Source: Termitomyces sp. T153 (taxonomy: Eukaryota; Basidiomycota; Agaricomycetes; Agaricales; Lyophyllaceae). From it: a stretch of DNA of 64,000 bases. Below the pieces are notes generated by a model. It was given only the letters and a program-made list of their open reading frames with translations. It was not told the origin of the DNA and did no database searches. Of the stretch, positions 23,015 to 35,388 are shown one piece after another; position 1 is the stretch's first letter, and every line of letters starts with the position of its first letter. The stretch is taken from NCBI GenBank assembly GCA_018296165.2, contig JACKQL020000038.1, positions 248,001 through 312,000 of the forward strand, read 5' to 3'. Made by a program: the position numbers and the translations under genes.

Positions 23015-24107
23015 CCCCAACCCAAACGATCCCAAACCTGGGAACGACTTGAGCTTCGTTGACAATTTCTAATCATCAATCGTTCCAACAGCACTTGATA
23101 ACAGCTGACTAGCATACACCCATGCCGCATTGGACTACTTCAAGCCATGGACATGGAAACACGTTTCAAGTGTCCCTTTATAACCCGATATCAATGCGGA
23201 CTCCTGACTTGATCATCTGGGTCCAGACTTGACAGGCAGGAATTCATCATCAAGTTAAACTGCTGTCATACCCCCACAACACTTTATTTTTGATTGTCGA
23301 AGACTTCTCCTTCCCACGGTCTGCTGAGCGTTTGGACCCGAGAAAGTAATCATTCGCACAATCCCACCCACTACTGATTTTCATCACAAGTCAATGAATA
23401 CGGCATGACAAAATTCATATTAGCCATCTGCTGTGCACCCGCAATGTTGCTATGTAGAAGAACTCACACCGCCTCGCCAGATGTCCATCGGTTTCCCTCG
23501 TATTCTTCACACCTTTTCTCTCCAGGTGTCACACCTGACGAACAATCGTCTGAAATCCAGAAAAGCCTCTGGCGTTGCTGTGCCCAAACATCCTTGGCGA
23601 TCTAACAAGCTAGTCTCTTCATAGATATATGCTGTTTAAGTCGAATTTTTTACGTGTCCCAACAATTATCTTTCATCTATTCAACCAAATGTCAGCGTTT
23701 GCGTTAGAGACTTCTCTGCATGCTTCTATGTCACTTCCGGCGTCTTATCGTATTGACTCAGGTTTCAAAGACACCTTCTGATGAAATTTTTCTGTTTGTA
23801 AACATCCCACATTCTTGGAATTCTGAGGTGACATTACTTAGGCATTTCTTCTCGGTTACTTTGTTACCGTAGCATGCAGAAAACAACCAAGCTAGCCATT
23901 ATGATGAATATCTTGAATCTTGATGATGACCAAGATAATGGGTATCTGGAACTTAGTGTTCATTGTTGAAGGTCGCAAAGGGTACAGGAAAGCTAAAATA
24001 TCGGTAACACCGACTGGGTCTGAGCGCAGATTGACAATCGGACCTATGTTGGTGGGACGAAAGCAATAGATAAATGAAAAACAAAGCGGGGGTTGGGGGT
24101 GGAGAAA
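23015..24107. other. Intergenic, no gene seen
   Basis: Normal CpG, AT-rich. It holds the upstream region of GPI gene 2 and the 3' flank of the TFIIS gene. Short frames at 23,405-23,624 overlap in two phases and have no recognisable motif. Confidence 0.5.
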
Positions 24108-25484
24108 TTACGAGAACTTCCATCTGATAATGTTGTGAGCTTGGTTCATGGGAATGGAAACAGAAAATGGCAGACCTGTTGCCACAATTGGCGCATCTAG
24201 TAATAAATGAAAGTTTAGTATATATTTGGCGACACACCGTCTTGATACATACGTTACGAAGGTCTGAAGGAGGTATTAAGGTCAAACTATAACTTGAAGA
24301 CACCGAGGACTTACAGTCATCGGTTCATCGGCGCTGCGTGTCTGAGCTTGACGGTAATGGCATTTTCTCTACGCAAAACGGACTCAAAAGTCTGAGACGA
24401 AAGAAGTGAAGAAACGCATACTTGTTTGCATCTGCTGCATTGGAACGCGTCTGTCTCGGCTTGTTGTTCACCGGCCGCTAAGGATTTGTGGAAATTTTCT
24501 TCTTTGATCTTTTGGTCAGCAGCCTTTCGTTCCTCAGACGCCATGTCCTGATTCACATATCATGTTGGCAACGTCGCAGAGAATGGTGTAGTTGGACGCA
24601 CCTGGCTTGACATTGTACTCAATTTTTCTACCGACAGTTGTCCGCTAACGACACTCTCGCGCAGCCCTGGATTGTTCTTGTCCTTCAAATTGACGAATAA
24701 GGTGCGCATCCTGTTCTTGTACTCGACACCGGTTGAACCATTGTGCTTCTGGTATACAGATTTTTCAAGACTTTGTGCTCTGCTGAGAATCTGCTCAGCC
24801 GCTAGACAATGCTCGGATCAGGTTGAAAAAAAAAGCGGATGACAATACTCACGAGCACCAGAATCCATCGCCAAACCGTCATAAACGAGTTCGATGCACT
24901 TGTCCCGCGTAGCATCGCCAGTACCACCTTTTACGCCATCGGTCTTGGAGGTCCGAGTTCCTGAAGAAGAGCCAACAGGTGACATAGGTGTACTCGCAGA
25001 GCTAGCAATAGAATTTTTGCGATCTGAAAATGATCAGCTAATACCTAGAACAGGTGGGGAACACGCACCTTTACCATTGACACTGGCACTTGGTGTCTTG
25101 GTCCCATTTGCCAACTTCGCCTTCTCAACCTGGGTCTTCCACTTCTTGACAAGTTCCTTGGCAAGATCTGCAACATCCTTGGAGGCGTGTTGTCGAAGCT
25201 TGCCCACTGCCAAACCGGCTTTGCTCTCCTATATGGTCGATTACTCATCAAATCCACATCCGGAAAACATGGAAAAGATAAAAACGCACCCGTAGAATTG
25301 CTTCTGTTACTTCGTATTCATTCTTTAGTTTGTTTAATAGAGATATAATGTCCTATCGAGGTGAAGGAATCAGAGTGAACGAAGGTAAATAACGGGGCTG
25401 ACATGGGGAAATCAATCATACCGCTGAACTGGAAGCGCCTTGCAGCTGTTTCACGAGCTTTTTCAACTCTGCTGCATCCGACAT
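24108..25484 (-). CDS. DST1: Transcription elongation factor TFIIS
   Basis: Ten exons: 25422-25484, 25290-25352, 25069-25228, 24853-25023, 24602-24801, 24422-24547, 24315-24368, 24253-24263, 24176-24196, 24108-24123 (885 nt, 294 aa; the family is about 300). TFIIS binds RNA polymerase II in the nucleus and stimulates cleavage of the transcript when the enzyme has backtracked. N-terminal LW domain (about 1-80; LLNKLKNEYEVTEAIL, VGKLRQHASKDV), Ser/Thr linker, central domain (KYKNRMRT-like VEYKNRMRTLFVNLKDKN), and C-terminal zinc ribbon (FQCSRCKQRKC ... FVTCANCGNRWKFS) with the acidic loop RSADEPMT whose Asp-Glu enters the polymerase. The zinc ribbon is spread over five exons, one only 11 nt. 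All donors are GT. Head to head with PRP46. S. cerevisiae calls it DST1. Confidence 0.93.
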
Positions 25485-25744
25485 GACTTCTCTCGTGCAA
25501 TCCTCAACTATGTGCTACTACAGAGAAACAAATTGTAACGACTGTAGCCCAACTTTATGCTGAACGGCTCGCTTCGACACCTTTGAGTAGTGGTGGTCAA
25601 AGGTAGAGGACAACCGAATTCAAACAGTCACAAACAGCCTCCTCATCGTTACTTACAGCATCGAGACGGCCTGGCTACGTCGTTTCTGCTCTCATCGAAC
25701 ATCTAATACGCTTGACTTAGTAGAACTTCTGTTGGAAATTCAAG
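25485..25744. promoter_or_regulatory. Shared promoter region, TFIIS / PRP46
   Basis: 260 bp separate the two divergent ATGs. No clear TATA box. Both genes are housekeeping factors of mRNA synthesis, so common regulation is plausible (inference). Confidence 0.5.
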
Positions 25745-27371
25745 ATGACGACTGCAGCGTTGCCTTCGCTGGACTCTCTGTTTCAACAAAGTGCTCAACG
25801 CACGCGGGCAGTTTTCGCTTCAATTTCAGAAGACGGTTCTCAGGAAGAGGAAAAAAGGCCAGTGATGATAACATCTCATCTTTTCTGCTTTATGACATTT
25901 ACATAGTGCGAGACTACGACTTTCTGTTAAAATAAACGATGAATATCGCGACTACAAGGAACTACCTGCAGCTTTAATAGCGCAACAAGGGCCGGTAGGG
26001 CCATCACGTCCAAAGGAAAATAGGAAGATGATAACAGCTGGGCGTCCGTTTCGTGTTCTCGATACTATGTCCGTTCGACTTAACTATTGAATTTCAGCAT
26101 CCGCAGATAATGCCACATCCAAAATGATAGCTACTATTGACAAGACTCCAGCACCCCAACAATCAACTTTCAGCACGTCGACAAAGCTATCGCAAGCTCT
26201 TACTCTCCACAAAACGACAAGAACAGTAAAACCTACCTATCACTCGCCATGGAAGCTTGTTCGCGTCATTTCTGGCCATTTAGGTTGGGTGAGAAGCGTC
26301 GCCGTCGAACCTGGCAACAAATGGTTCGCTACTGGTGCAGGAGATCGTGTCATCAAAATATGGGACTTAGCCTCGGGAGAACTGAAGTTGTCACTAACTG
26401 GACATATCTCCACTGTCCGTGGCCTCGCCGTTTCTCCACGACATCCGTACCTGTTTTCCTGTGGTGAGGATAAAGTACGAACGTTCTACATCCGTTATGG
26501 AATTGCTACTGACTGGCCTGCAAGATGGTCAAATGTTGGGACCTGGAAGCTAACAAAGTAATTCGTCATTATCACGGACATCTCTCTGGAGTTTATTCCC
26601 TCTCACTCCACCCTACACTTGATATTTTGGTGACGGCTGGGCGAGATGCGTCAGCGAGAGTGTGGGATATGCGAACCAAGGCTCAAGTTCATGCCCTCAC
26701 GGGTCACACCGGAACAGTGGCAGACGTCAAATGCCAGGAGTCTGACCCCCAGGTGATCACTGGAAGTATGGACTCAACCATTAGGTGTGTGCCAGAGTCT
26801 TCCTCTAATAGATCGGATTACACATCTCTAATTTAGGTTGTGGGATTTGGCGGCAGGAAAGACAACGGTAACTTTAACTCACCACAAGAAGTCCGTCCGA
26901 TCCTTGGCTGTACACCCAATTGAATATTCCTTTGCCTCTGGCTCTGCTGGTGGTAACAACATCAAGAAATGGAAATGCCCTGAAGGCTCGTTTGTCTTCA
27001 ACTTTAGTGGGCACAACGCGATCATCAATACTTTGTCTGTTAACGCTGAGGGTGTATTCTTCTCTGGAGGTGAGCAAATTCTAAAGTTTTCTTCGTGTAG
27101 CCGTTCATCAAAGATATACTTCAAGCTGATAATGGATCATTAACATTTTGGGATTACAACACTGGAACCCCGTTCCAGAATTTGGAAGACGTTCCACAGC
27201 CTGGATCGCTTGAGGCTGAAGCCGGAGTATTTTGCTCTACCTTCGACCAGACCGGGACTCGGCTTATCACTGGGGGAGCGGACAAGACTATCAAGGTTAG
27301 TTGTCCCACGTTATCACCGATTTATATTTTCGCTCACGCGACTGTAGATTTATGCAGAGCAATCCCAATGA
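25745..27371 (+). CDS. PRP46: Pre-mRNA splicing factor PRP46/PLRG1 (WD40)
   Basis: Seven exons: 25745-25857, 25907-26043, 26098-26474, 26525-26784, 26837-27069, 27126-27295, 27348-27371 (1,314 nt, 437 aa; yeast Prp46 is about 450). N-terminal region ([37 protein letters not shown]) followed by seven WD40 repeats, e.g. [73 protein letters not shown], ending ADKTIKIYAEQSQ. PRP46 belongs to the Prp19/NTC complex and acts in spliceosome activation in the nucleus. Intron 1 must use a GC donor (AG/GCCAGT) to keep the frame; using the nearby GT leads to a stop. Introns 49-56 nt. Confidence 0.94.
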
Positions 27372-27921
27372 ATGACCGCTTCAAGTTTCTACGGCGCATC
27401 GATCCGTTGTCCGTTGTATATCTCTTTCGATTAGTCAACTTATTTGTGTTAGATCAACTCCGTTAAAACGGATTTCAAATTTCTTGTCTGGTCCTTCTTC
27501 CCCCGATCATAGCATTCCGGCCGGCCCTTTAAGCTTCAAGCTCGAAGTCAGAAAAGGTGTTCGACTCACTCTGGTAACAGTTGCTGAGAGCTGAACGCTA
27601 AGGTTTGAGATTTAAGGCCCAAAGATACTTACGTTCTGGAAGGAGGCCGCTAAACTCCGTTCGATGGTCTCTTTAAAGCTTGTGTGAATCTCCAATATCG
27701 ACCATTTAACATAGATTAGCACAGCATCTTGCCTAAGATAATCATATTACACCAAAGTCCCATTATGATGCCGGTTACAAGCATATTCCGATGCTGTTGA
27801 ATGATGGCGGAATAAGTTCAAAACTATTATGTGAGGAAGATACAACATGGAATGCAGACGAGAGTCGATTGGACAAAAAAAAAATCGAAATCTACACAGA
27901 AAATCGATTAAAATGTACGAT
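27372..27921. other. Convergent 3' intergenic region
   Basis: Between the ends of PRP46 (+) and the MED25-like gene (-). No gene. An A9 tract lies at 27,878. Confidence 0.5.
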
Positions 27922-30116
27922 TCAGCCTGCCCAGCCAGTGAGGGAGGAGCTGCTACCAGGAGAATAAGATGTGGCACCACACGAAAGCCCTGGAGAATTA
28001 GAGCCAGGCGCAGGCTGTTTCATGGTTTGGGAGAAAGATTGTTGGCGGATCTCTTCACGTTCAGCCGAGATGTATAATTCACCTGGATCGTATGAAGACT
28101 CCGGACTTGGAGTCGACGATTGATCCTGGGCAACGAAGAACGCGTGGCGCGGCGAGATGACATCGGGGAACGCAGACTGAAGTTCTGGGTAGGCAGGCAA
28201 GACTTCGTTCTTGAACATTGTTGCTGTTGCTGCAACATATTCGGCAGAGAAGGTGAAGGGTTCATCATCCGAGGAGCAAGATCGCCGTGGCAAGGATTGC
28301 GAAGGGGCATCGTCTGCTCCGCTGGACATACGGCGGTTGTCTGTGGGCCCCACTAGACGAGAAGACGAGGTGTAACAGACGGGAGACTGGATGGGTTCCG
28401 TAACAGCAGATGGTACGATTGGCTCGGAAATATTGATGTTGTTATTTTGCCAGGAGTCTGCCAGAGGTCGAGAGGAGACAGGTGTCGGAAATTGCGATGG
28501 AGAAAGTGACGGTTGCGATAGAGATGAAACGTGGGATTTGTACTCTGTCGTTCCCCAGCTAGGGTCAAGACTAGTTTCTGCTTGGGAAGAAGCAGTCGGG
28601 GCAGGTTGTTTGTATATGTTCACCAGGGAAGTCGGGGAAACGGGCGACGGTATATTTGAAGGAGTAGTATAAGACGTTGGCGAAGAATAGCTATCTGTCT
28701 CTGGAGATGACAGGCGCGAATTACGCCGTGGAAAGCCTGGTCTGCGTGCTTGTAGTTCGGTGGGACTACTTTGAGCCATACGGCTGATGCGAGACGCCTT
28801 AGAAGTAGATACTGCTCTTCCGCCACCAGTAGACTTCACAGAAGGGAGGATCAAAGGTGCAGGGGCACATGGAGGCTCCTTATGCACTCTATCTTCTCGT
28901 ACGAATGGCGTGTGCATTGGCTTGGTGCCATACACCTTCTTCTTGGTGAGACCGTGGACCTGTTGCAGTTGAGCTACTAGGCTTGGAGGATTTTCAGGCT
29001 CACTTGGAGAAGTGAGGCCGTACATGCTGTCGTCGACGTTGACGTGGTTCGGAGGGGGAAAAGAGTTGTTGCAACGGGGCAACACACTGGCACGTTGAGA
29101 CATCGGCTGGATCATCGTCGGTTATTAAGGGACAGCAAACATTGCGGATAATCTATCAAAGTTACGTACTTTAAGGCGAGGAACTACAGAACAGCATTCG
29201 TTAGTATGTAATCTCTCAGTGTTTCATGAGAATGAATTCGAACCGGAAGCCGAATAAAATTGTGGCCCAGTTGATAAGCGACAAATCATATTAGTACGAT
29301 CAACAGGAAAAGACGGCGATTCTTCAACAGCATTCTGTAACCTCAGCTGGAAGCAAGACAGCGCTCAGAGAGTTATCATGGCATTAATCAATGATTCTTA
29401 CAGTCTCTTCAAATAGAACCACGAGAGACCGCATGTCTTGATTGGGCGACAAAACCAAGTGGCATTGGATATTAGCCTATAGCATATCAATCACACAGTT
29501 ATCAGCATTTTCTTCGTCCATACCTGAGTGATCTTGAGTGCGAGTTGATGCCAACGAGAACTGCCGCTGTAACATGTTGGGTCCGCACCAATGGTATCGT
29601 CAAAGGGCGGCGAGGCGGCGACAATAACAAGATGTCGCACAGCTGGCATTCCGTGCATGTCCGTAGCTGCCAGATACTATCCCACCTGCATTAGACTTAT
29701 GGCCAACAGTGATGGTCCGTTGACTTACATCAACATAACGCCAAATAGTTTCCACAGAAAAACGATTCTTGGGATCCCAATTGAATCTGAGATCTAGCAG
29801 CCCGCTCTGTAGAGTACTGTATTGTCGTGGTGCTGCAGTAAAATTGGTATCATTGGTAGGTAGACTCCCAGATACTAACGTCGTTATCTAGAATGTGACT
29901 GATGATCGAACATATCAGCACACTTAATAACTGACTTACAGGCGCAGCTGGGTTAGAGACTGAGAGTCTAGTCATGACATCCTGTAAAAAGTAATCTCGG
30001 AGATCTGACCACATCGTCATCATGGCTTGTGAATTTTCTATCAAGAACAAAGCGGCTACTGCTTGGTGATGCATGGCATGTGAGAAAAGCGGACTTGACC
30101 TATGTGTCGGGGGCAT
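27922..30116 (-). CDS. MED25-like von Willebrand factor A protein with Ser/Pro-rich tail
   Basis: Seven exons: 29940-30116 (or from the ATG at 30074), 29729-29887, 29524-29676, 29402-29476, 29244-29346, 29170-29183, 27922-29106; 621 aa (607 with the inner start). The first about 210 residues have an alternating strand/helix pattern of a vWA fold: AVAALFLIENSQAMMTMWSD, then ITTLVSG, QYSTLQSGLLDLRFNW, AVRHLVIVAASPPFDD and NIQCHLVLSPNQDMRSLVV. There is no DxSxS metal site, as in the Mediator subunit 25 vWA domain, which it resembles most (from knowledge of the family). The last exon is one 395-codon low-complexity block rich in Ser, Pro and Thr. A nuclear Mediator-linked role is likely but not proven; another vWA protein is possible. 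One exon is only 14 nt. Confidence 0.6.
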
Positions 30117-31715
30117 CCCGAACGAAGTAGTCATTCGATTTGAAGTCGGGCTCAATGTTAGAGGCACCTTTAAAAGACAGACGCGTGCTGGAAGGCCGGC
30201 GTTCACGTTACAAGAAAGAGACCGGTAATAAGACGAGTAAATGGCTCTGCCTAAGTATTTCGTAGATCCTTGTAAGATCAAGTTTCGGACTTTCTAGTCT
30301 GACAACTTGACTAAGAAATATCCATTGTGGGAGGGACAAGGAATTACGACGAACCTAGCTGCGCCGTCGATAGGTATTTGTTCTTGAGGCGCCCGAGGCA
30401 GATGAGCTGAAACGTTGCACTAGGCCAAGTAGAGTAGGGTTATGTAAGGGCAACCTAATGCAATCCCCAGAATGTGTCACTGAACTGCTAATCAAGCAAC
30501 AGATGCCTCAATTAGTGAGACCGATTTGGGCCATCTGGAAAAGAAGCAGATCAAATAACTGACCCTAACGCAAAGGAAGTCACACAAAAGAGCAGGAAGG
30601 CCCCGCTCAACTGCTGAAGAGACACAGAACTAGTGTGAAATCAGATTGATAGAGTTTTGCCTGCTCTTGTTACGACAGAACAACCGGTAGGCCCGAGGCG
30701 GAGAAGAGAGTGCTACGGTCGACTAGATGACACGTGGTCCTGTCGAAGACGATTAAGATCCATAAATAAAGATAAGCAAGTCCGTATAATGAATCGGACC
30801 AAATTCCGGGGGAAAGGCTCGCCTTCTCCTTGTACATATGCTGTCAAGCCGGTAAGATTCAAGCTGAACAACCAATTATCCCAATTACGAAAGAACCGCT
30901 TGGAATTTCAGCCAACTTTTCCCAATTCAGGGTGTCTGTCGGTTGAGTATGGTCATATCGAGAAACTGATGGGCATAACGCCACAACATGGCAAACAAAT
31001 ATTTAACCTTACCCCATTGAAAATCCGACTTTCGGTCAGACCGCTTGACATGAGCACCTTCTGTGTACATGTCCATTAAGTCCATGAAAGATGGTGCCGA
31101 TGCTACCAAGGCCGAGTGGCTGCTATCAGTTGGGAGCGTGACCTCCATCATTTGGGATCACATACCTTACAAGAAAATACTCAGGCTTATAAATTGTGTC
31201 TTGTCTGTTATCCATGCGCATGTCCTGAGGTCGCAAAAGACAATTTTTCGATATTTCCCAAAATTTTACGCTGATCATCATATCAGGGCATGTCCTCAGC
31301 TGCCCTGAGGTATCCGGGACGGAATGTCGTCCATTCCTTGGGAAGAAATCAGACCACTCAATCCGTATGATCGTACGTCTGGGTCCATGTGTATATATAG
31401 TTCTTTACAGAAGTCCAGAAATTCACTGTTATCTGGATCAAGAGCTTGAGTTATGTACTGACTTACCCAGGCGTGTCAAGGTAAAGTAAGATGGTTCCGA
31501 GGATTTGGTCGCTGCGACCTGAATATGATCGCTTGTGGATATAACCTAGTTCAGGCACTGATCTCGAATATGTCGCAACTTGGACATTCCTGACTTCAAT
31601 TCGTTTTCTGCCTTAGCGTTTCTGCCTTAGCGAGAATGAAGGCAATGTATTGAGCATTAAATAATATATACATGAGCTGAGTAGGTGAGTGAGATACGGA
31701 GAAAAATAATTCAAG
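30117..31715. other. Intergenic, no convincing gene
   Basis: Holds the promoter of the MED25-like gene and the 3' flank of the hydrolase gene. TGTAAGGGCAACC at 30,432-30,444 equals the first 13 bases of the gypsy-1 LTR, but the following bases differ. A 140-codon plus frame at 30,657-31,079 has no recognisable motif. Confidence 0.45.
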
Positions 31716-32742
31716 CTAACACCTCGAGGCAGTCGTTCTAACCCAATCCAAGACTTCCCGTCTGAACAGAACGGGATTTCCTAACCACGGTGTATGATCT
31801 CCATCTATTTCGACCACTCTCGCTTTCTTCCAGTCTGAAGTCCAGCTGATTATCTCCTCGTTGATAATGAGATCATCCTTCTTCCCCAGAAACACCAATA
31901 ACGGTAGGCCAAACTCCTTTCCTGCCCTCAATAATCCAGCTTCGCCTTGTGTTCTAGAGAGTAAGCTCATTGCCACAAAGCGCGGTTGCAGCAAGAAACT
32001 ACCAAGGCATGCGAGTCGCATGGAATGGTTCATAAAAGTAGAACAGAGAGATACAAAAGTGTTTGAGGCTTCTTGATATGCGTCAACGTCGTGGTTCTCT
32101 ATGAGAGGTGGAAAGCACTCGTGGCAAACATCCGACATGACTTGGGAGATGTTTCCCATAGTTGGCAGCGGCGCGATATAGATGATACCCGACAAGTATG
32201 CTGGCTCCTGGAACGAGAGGATGTCCGCGATGTTCGTGGCTATCAGTAATTTGACTTGGTGAAGCATGGGTGATCGTTATGAGACAAACCTCCGAGGCTC
32301 CTGTAACAGTGAGCGCTCGGCCAGGAGTCTTACAAAGAAAGTTGATTTGGACACCTACCACCCGGCAACAAATGGCTTTGTTAGTTGGAATGCTTGAAGT
32401 ACAGTATCAAAGTCTTCCGCAAACCTCCGGGACTCCCAAGCGTCTTCGAACCTTGGCTTCCCACTTCTACCGTGACCACGAACATCGTATCGGACCTATC
32501 AACGAGGCACTGAGTATGAGGGCTAGAACTGAGATCACCGTACTACTCACAAGATAAGCCTTACTCAACCACGATAGGTCGTCGAATATGCCATCGAAGA
32601 CGATACTGCTCAAAAAGAATCCATGGATGAACACAATTGCGGGCTTTGAGCAATCACCGGCGGCTTCAGCATAGAGTTCTGTACCATCCGATGAGACAAG
32701 GATTCTGACGTCGGAAACAAAGATTTCTGGCTGGATTCGCAT
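31716..32742 (-). CDS. Alpha/beta-hydrolase fold protein
   Basis: Four exons: 32551-32742, 32359-32495, 32290-32300, 31716-32239 (864 nt, 287 aa). Start chosen at MRIQPEIF; a more distant upstream exon cannot be excluded. Fold signals in order: AIVFIHGFFLSS (oxyanion HG), a VRYDVRGHGRSG strand-turn, nucleophile elbow GWSLG, acid near LVFLGKKDD, and His in IDGDHTPWL. The nucleophile Ser lies on an exon of only 11 nt (32290-32300) that encodes part of GWSLGA; skipping it would shift the frame. The substrate cannot be told; similar fungal proteins are called haloperoxidase- or esterase-like. No signal peptide seen from this start, so probably cytosolic. Confidence 0.8.
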
Positions 32743-35388
32743 GTTGTTCGAGCACAACGTGTAAGTAAAAGGAGGTAGCTGCGGATATGCCAATCTGGAC
32801 CGTATATGGAGCTGTGCGACTCTTAGCGCCAATCGATGGTTTGTGACCCATAATGACAATAACCAAATCAAATAAACAACAGAGTGTCGGCACTCCTATA
32901 ATTCTTATTTCTTATTTTTCACTACTCAAGTCCTGATTCAACCATTACATTAGAAAACTTTCTCCTTTTTCATAATCTTCCGAAGTTTGTAAGACGCCTC
33001 ACTTGTGCGTGGACAATATCTGCACTGACAGTCACGAATATCATTTTTCACTCGGGGATGGATCGCGTTTGGCTCGTGTATCACCTCGTGCTATGTTGGG
33101 GAAAAACAGGACGTTTACGGAGTGTTTGCTATGGTTTGTTATTGGTGTAACACCTCCATTTCTAAAGAGGGAAACTTGGTTTGATTCCTTGCGGGCCCAG
33201 GCGTCCGTTATGGATATCACCTCGTGGAATCGGACTCCTTCACTCGAAAGAAAACCTAAGCAACCCATCTCACAGGACGGTAATAACTGAAAGACCCAAC
33301 GAGGCTATAATAAGATTACTTACATGAGGACTATCATCACCCGAACTTTCCTTTTTTATCGTCCGCCTTGATCCAACTTAACTCAGAGCAGCGTGTCCAA
33401 TCCTGCACAGATAGTTTCTTCGATTGGACCGATTTGACAAGCTCAAGGGTCATACAGCAAGTCAGTCATCATCAATCGTTCTTCATAGAACAATCAACAG
33501 AACCATCGGACCATCTTCCCTCAATGTCGACCCCACAACAACTCCGGATTACAGGCACACTATCACTAATGGCTTTGAGGTCGTACATTGGTATTTCCTG
33601 TGCAAGGGGCCCGACCCAAGTCGATTTCCGTATCACGCAGGTCCCAGAAGGACGATCTCGGCAATCCCGTAGAGGCCCCGGAAAAATACATTGGTGTATA
33701 TGATCCATTATATTTGGAACATTGATTCTGCATATCATGATCCACTGACGTCGTCCTTTATCTCGTGACCCTTCAAAGAGGAATTCACCGTGAAAGTACG
33801 GAAAATTTCCAATTGCAGGGATGAAACGCTCAGCAGAAGAGAAGTAAGAAATTGGCCCTCGAGCACAACCAATAGTACCAGCTGTCAAGTCTATTTCTCT
33901 TACCCAGGGATATTTCAAGACAAGATTGGCGCAATCCTTCACGAGAATACCCGCTCGCCTGCTCAGATCGAAGCACGTTGCCATAATCATAATCTTCAGT
34001 GATTATTGGTCGCTGTTGACTTGATCCATTGGGCAGCCGGAAGAAAAATACAAGGCAAATTTTGCTTATTCAAAGCATTTTCGAGACAGGGGAACTTTCT
34101 CAACTCAAAATTCCAATTCCTAGCGAATCCAAAGAGATTTAAGAGATGTATCATTGATCAGGTAGATAGTTTGGACGACATGAGTGGTGGCGATCGAAAA
34201 ACCTCGTAGGTAGCAAGAGAAAAAAGACGCAGATTTCAAGTGAATGGCAGAAATGCAGAAAAGACAACTGATAGGGCAATCCGGGTCATGACGGACTCAG
34301 CATTCTGGCCAGAATCTATATCAAGGAGACAAGAAGACCGTAACCGTTTGAAACGTAGCCTCTCATGTCGGACGGGAAACAGGTAGCGGCCTTGATCAAA
34401 GTCGAGTTCCAGATTATCAACCGATGGTGGTGACGGAGAGATATCCATAAGTCGCCAACAGTCGGGTGGACTGGCCCAGAAGACAAAATTTTATATACAG
34501 GTGTCGGATTCGTGGGTTTTGACACTTTCTCGTATGCAATAGATTCCAGATTTGGTCGGGTTCCATATACCATCTTCAATGCCCGTACTCGAAAATCGCA
34601 ATAGGATCGCAAACTTTAAGCTATATGCCATGAGCATCAACATAAGACGGGGGAATATTTATCCACGGTAAAGCTTCTCCAGTGCGACTTTGTGAAGAGT
34701 TTCCAGATCCGGAGCGATGTTGAGCAACAATACAATTGAACAGTAACAGAAAAGTTTCTTGTGACGGTCAGCATCAATCTTAAAATGAGTCGTTCAGATG
34801 ATCGTGTATCTGAAGCTTGATGTTCCCTAGAGAGGTTTTGTTGACAATTGCGACGGAGCAGTGTGTGTACGACATTGCGGTGAGAGTACAGAGGCCCAGT
34901 GTATCGTCACCATTTATCGTCACCAAGTGAGGTGAACCAGTGACAAATATTGACATTGTTGATACCATCGTTTCCCGACGGACAGCTTCTGTTTGAAGAT
35001 GAGCGAGCGTATCAGAGATTCTGTGTAAACTCAAGGTATGGTACATAGTATAAGTACTGTTCGCACGGTAAAACTTCGGACGACACCGACGTCTCACAAT
35101 CTCAAGCCCAATTTTTTTGTTTATAACTTGCTGTAACTTGGAGAAAATGTATTATTTTCTCCGAACTACATATCGCATCAGCGATTCGATATATGGATGG
35201 ATGTTTAGTGCTTTAGGCAGACACCGTTTCCAAAGAAGTCTCATTCACCTGGCCTCAGACGTAATGGTCGATTCAATCCGAAAGCCGGATTCTGTGAGCT
35301 ACAAAAACAATAGTCACCGTATGCCACGAGTTAGGACACTATCACAACCTGACGATGTCGGGTCGGCCGGACAAGAACAGATCAACGT
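32743..35388. other. Stretch of 2.6 kb with unassigned frames
   Basis: Normal base use and CpG, so probably not repeat. On the minus strand 33472-33990 is open for 172 codons (includes SYFSSAERFIPAIGNFPYFH). At 34236-34448 another frame (70 codons, from MDISPSPPSV) has a TATATAAAA box about 40 bp upstream. They may be exons of one unrecognised minus-strand gene, but I could not join them with convincing splice sites. No known domain seen. A 105-codon frame at 34780-35097 (-) is also unassigned. Confidence 0.3.

Noticed and set aside
30432..30444. Gypsy-1 solo LTR at TGTAAGGGCAACC
   Set aside because: Only the first 13 bases match; the following sequence is unlike any LTR here.
30657..31079. 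140-codon plus ORF
   Set aside because: Basic, low-complexity composition, no motif and no splice context; overlaps other frames of similar quality.
33003..33290. 95-codon plus ORF
   Set aside because: No recognisable motif; a minus frame of similar length overlaps it.
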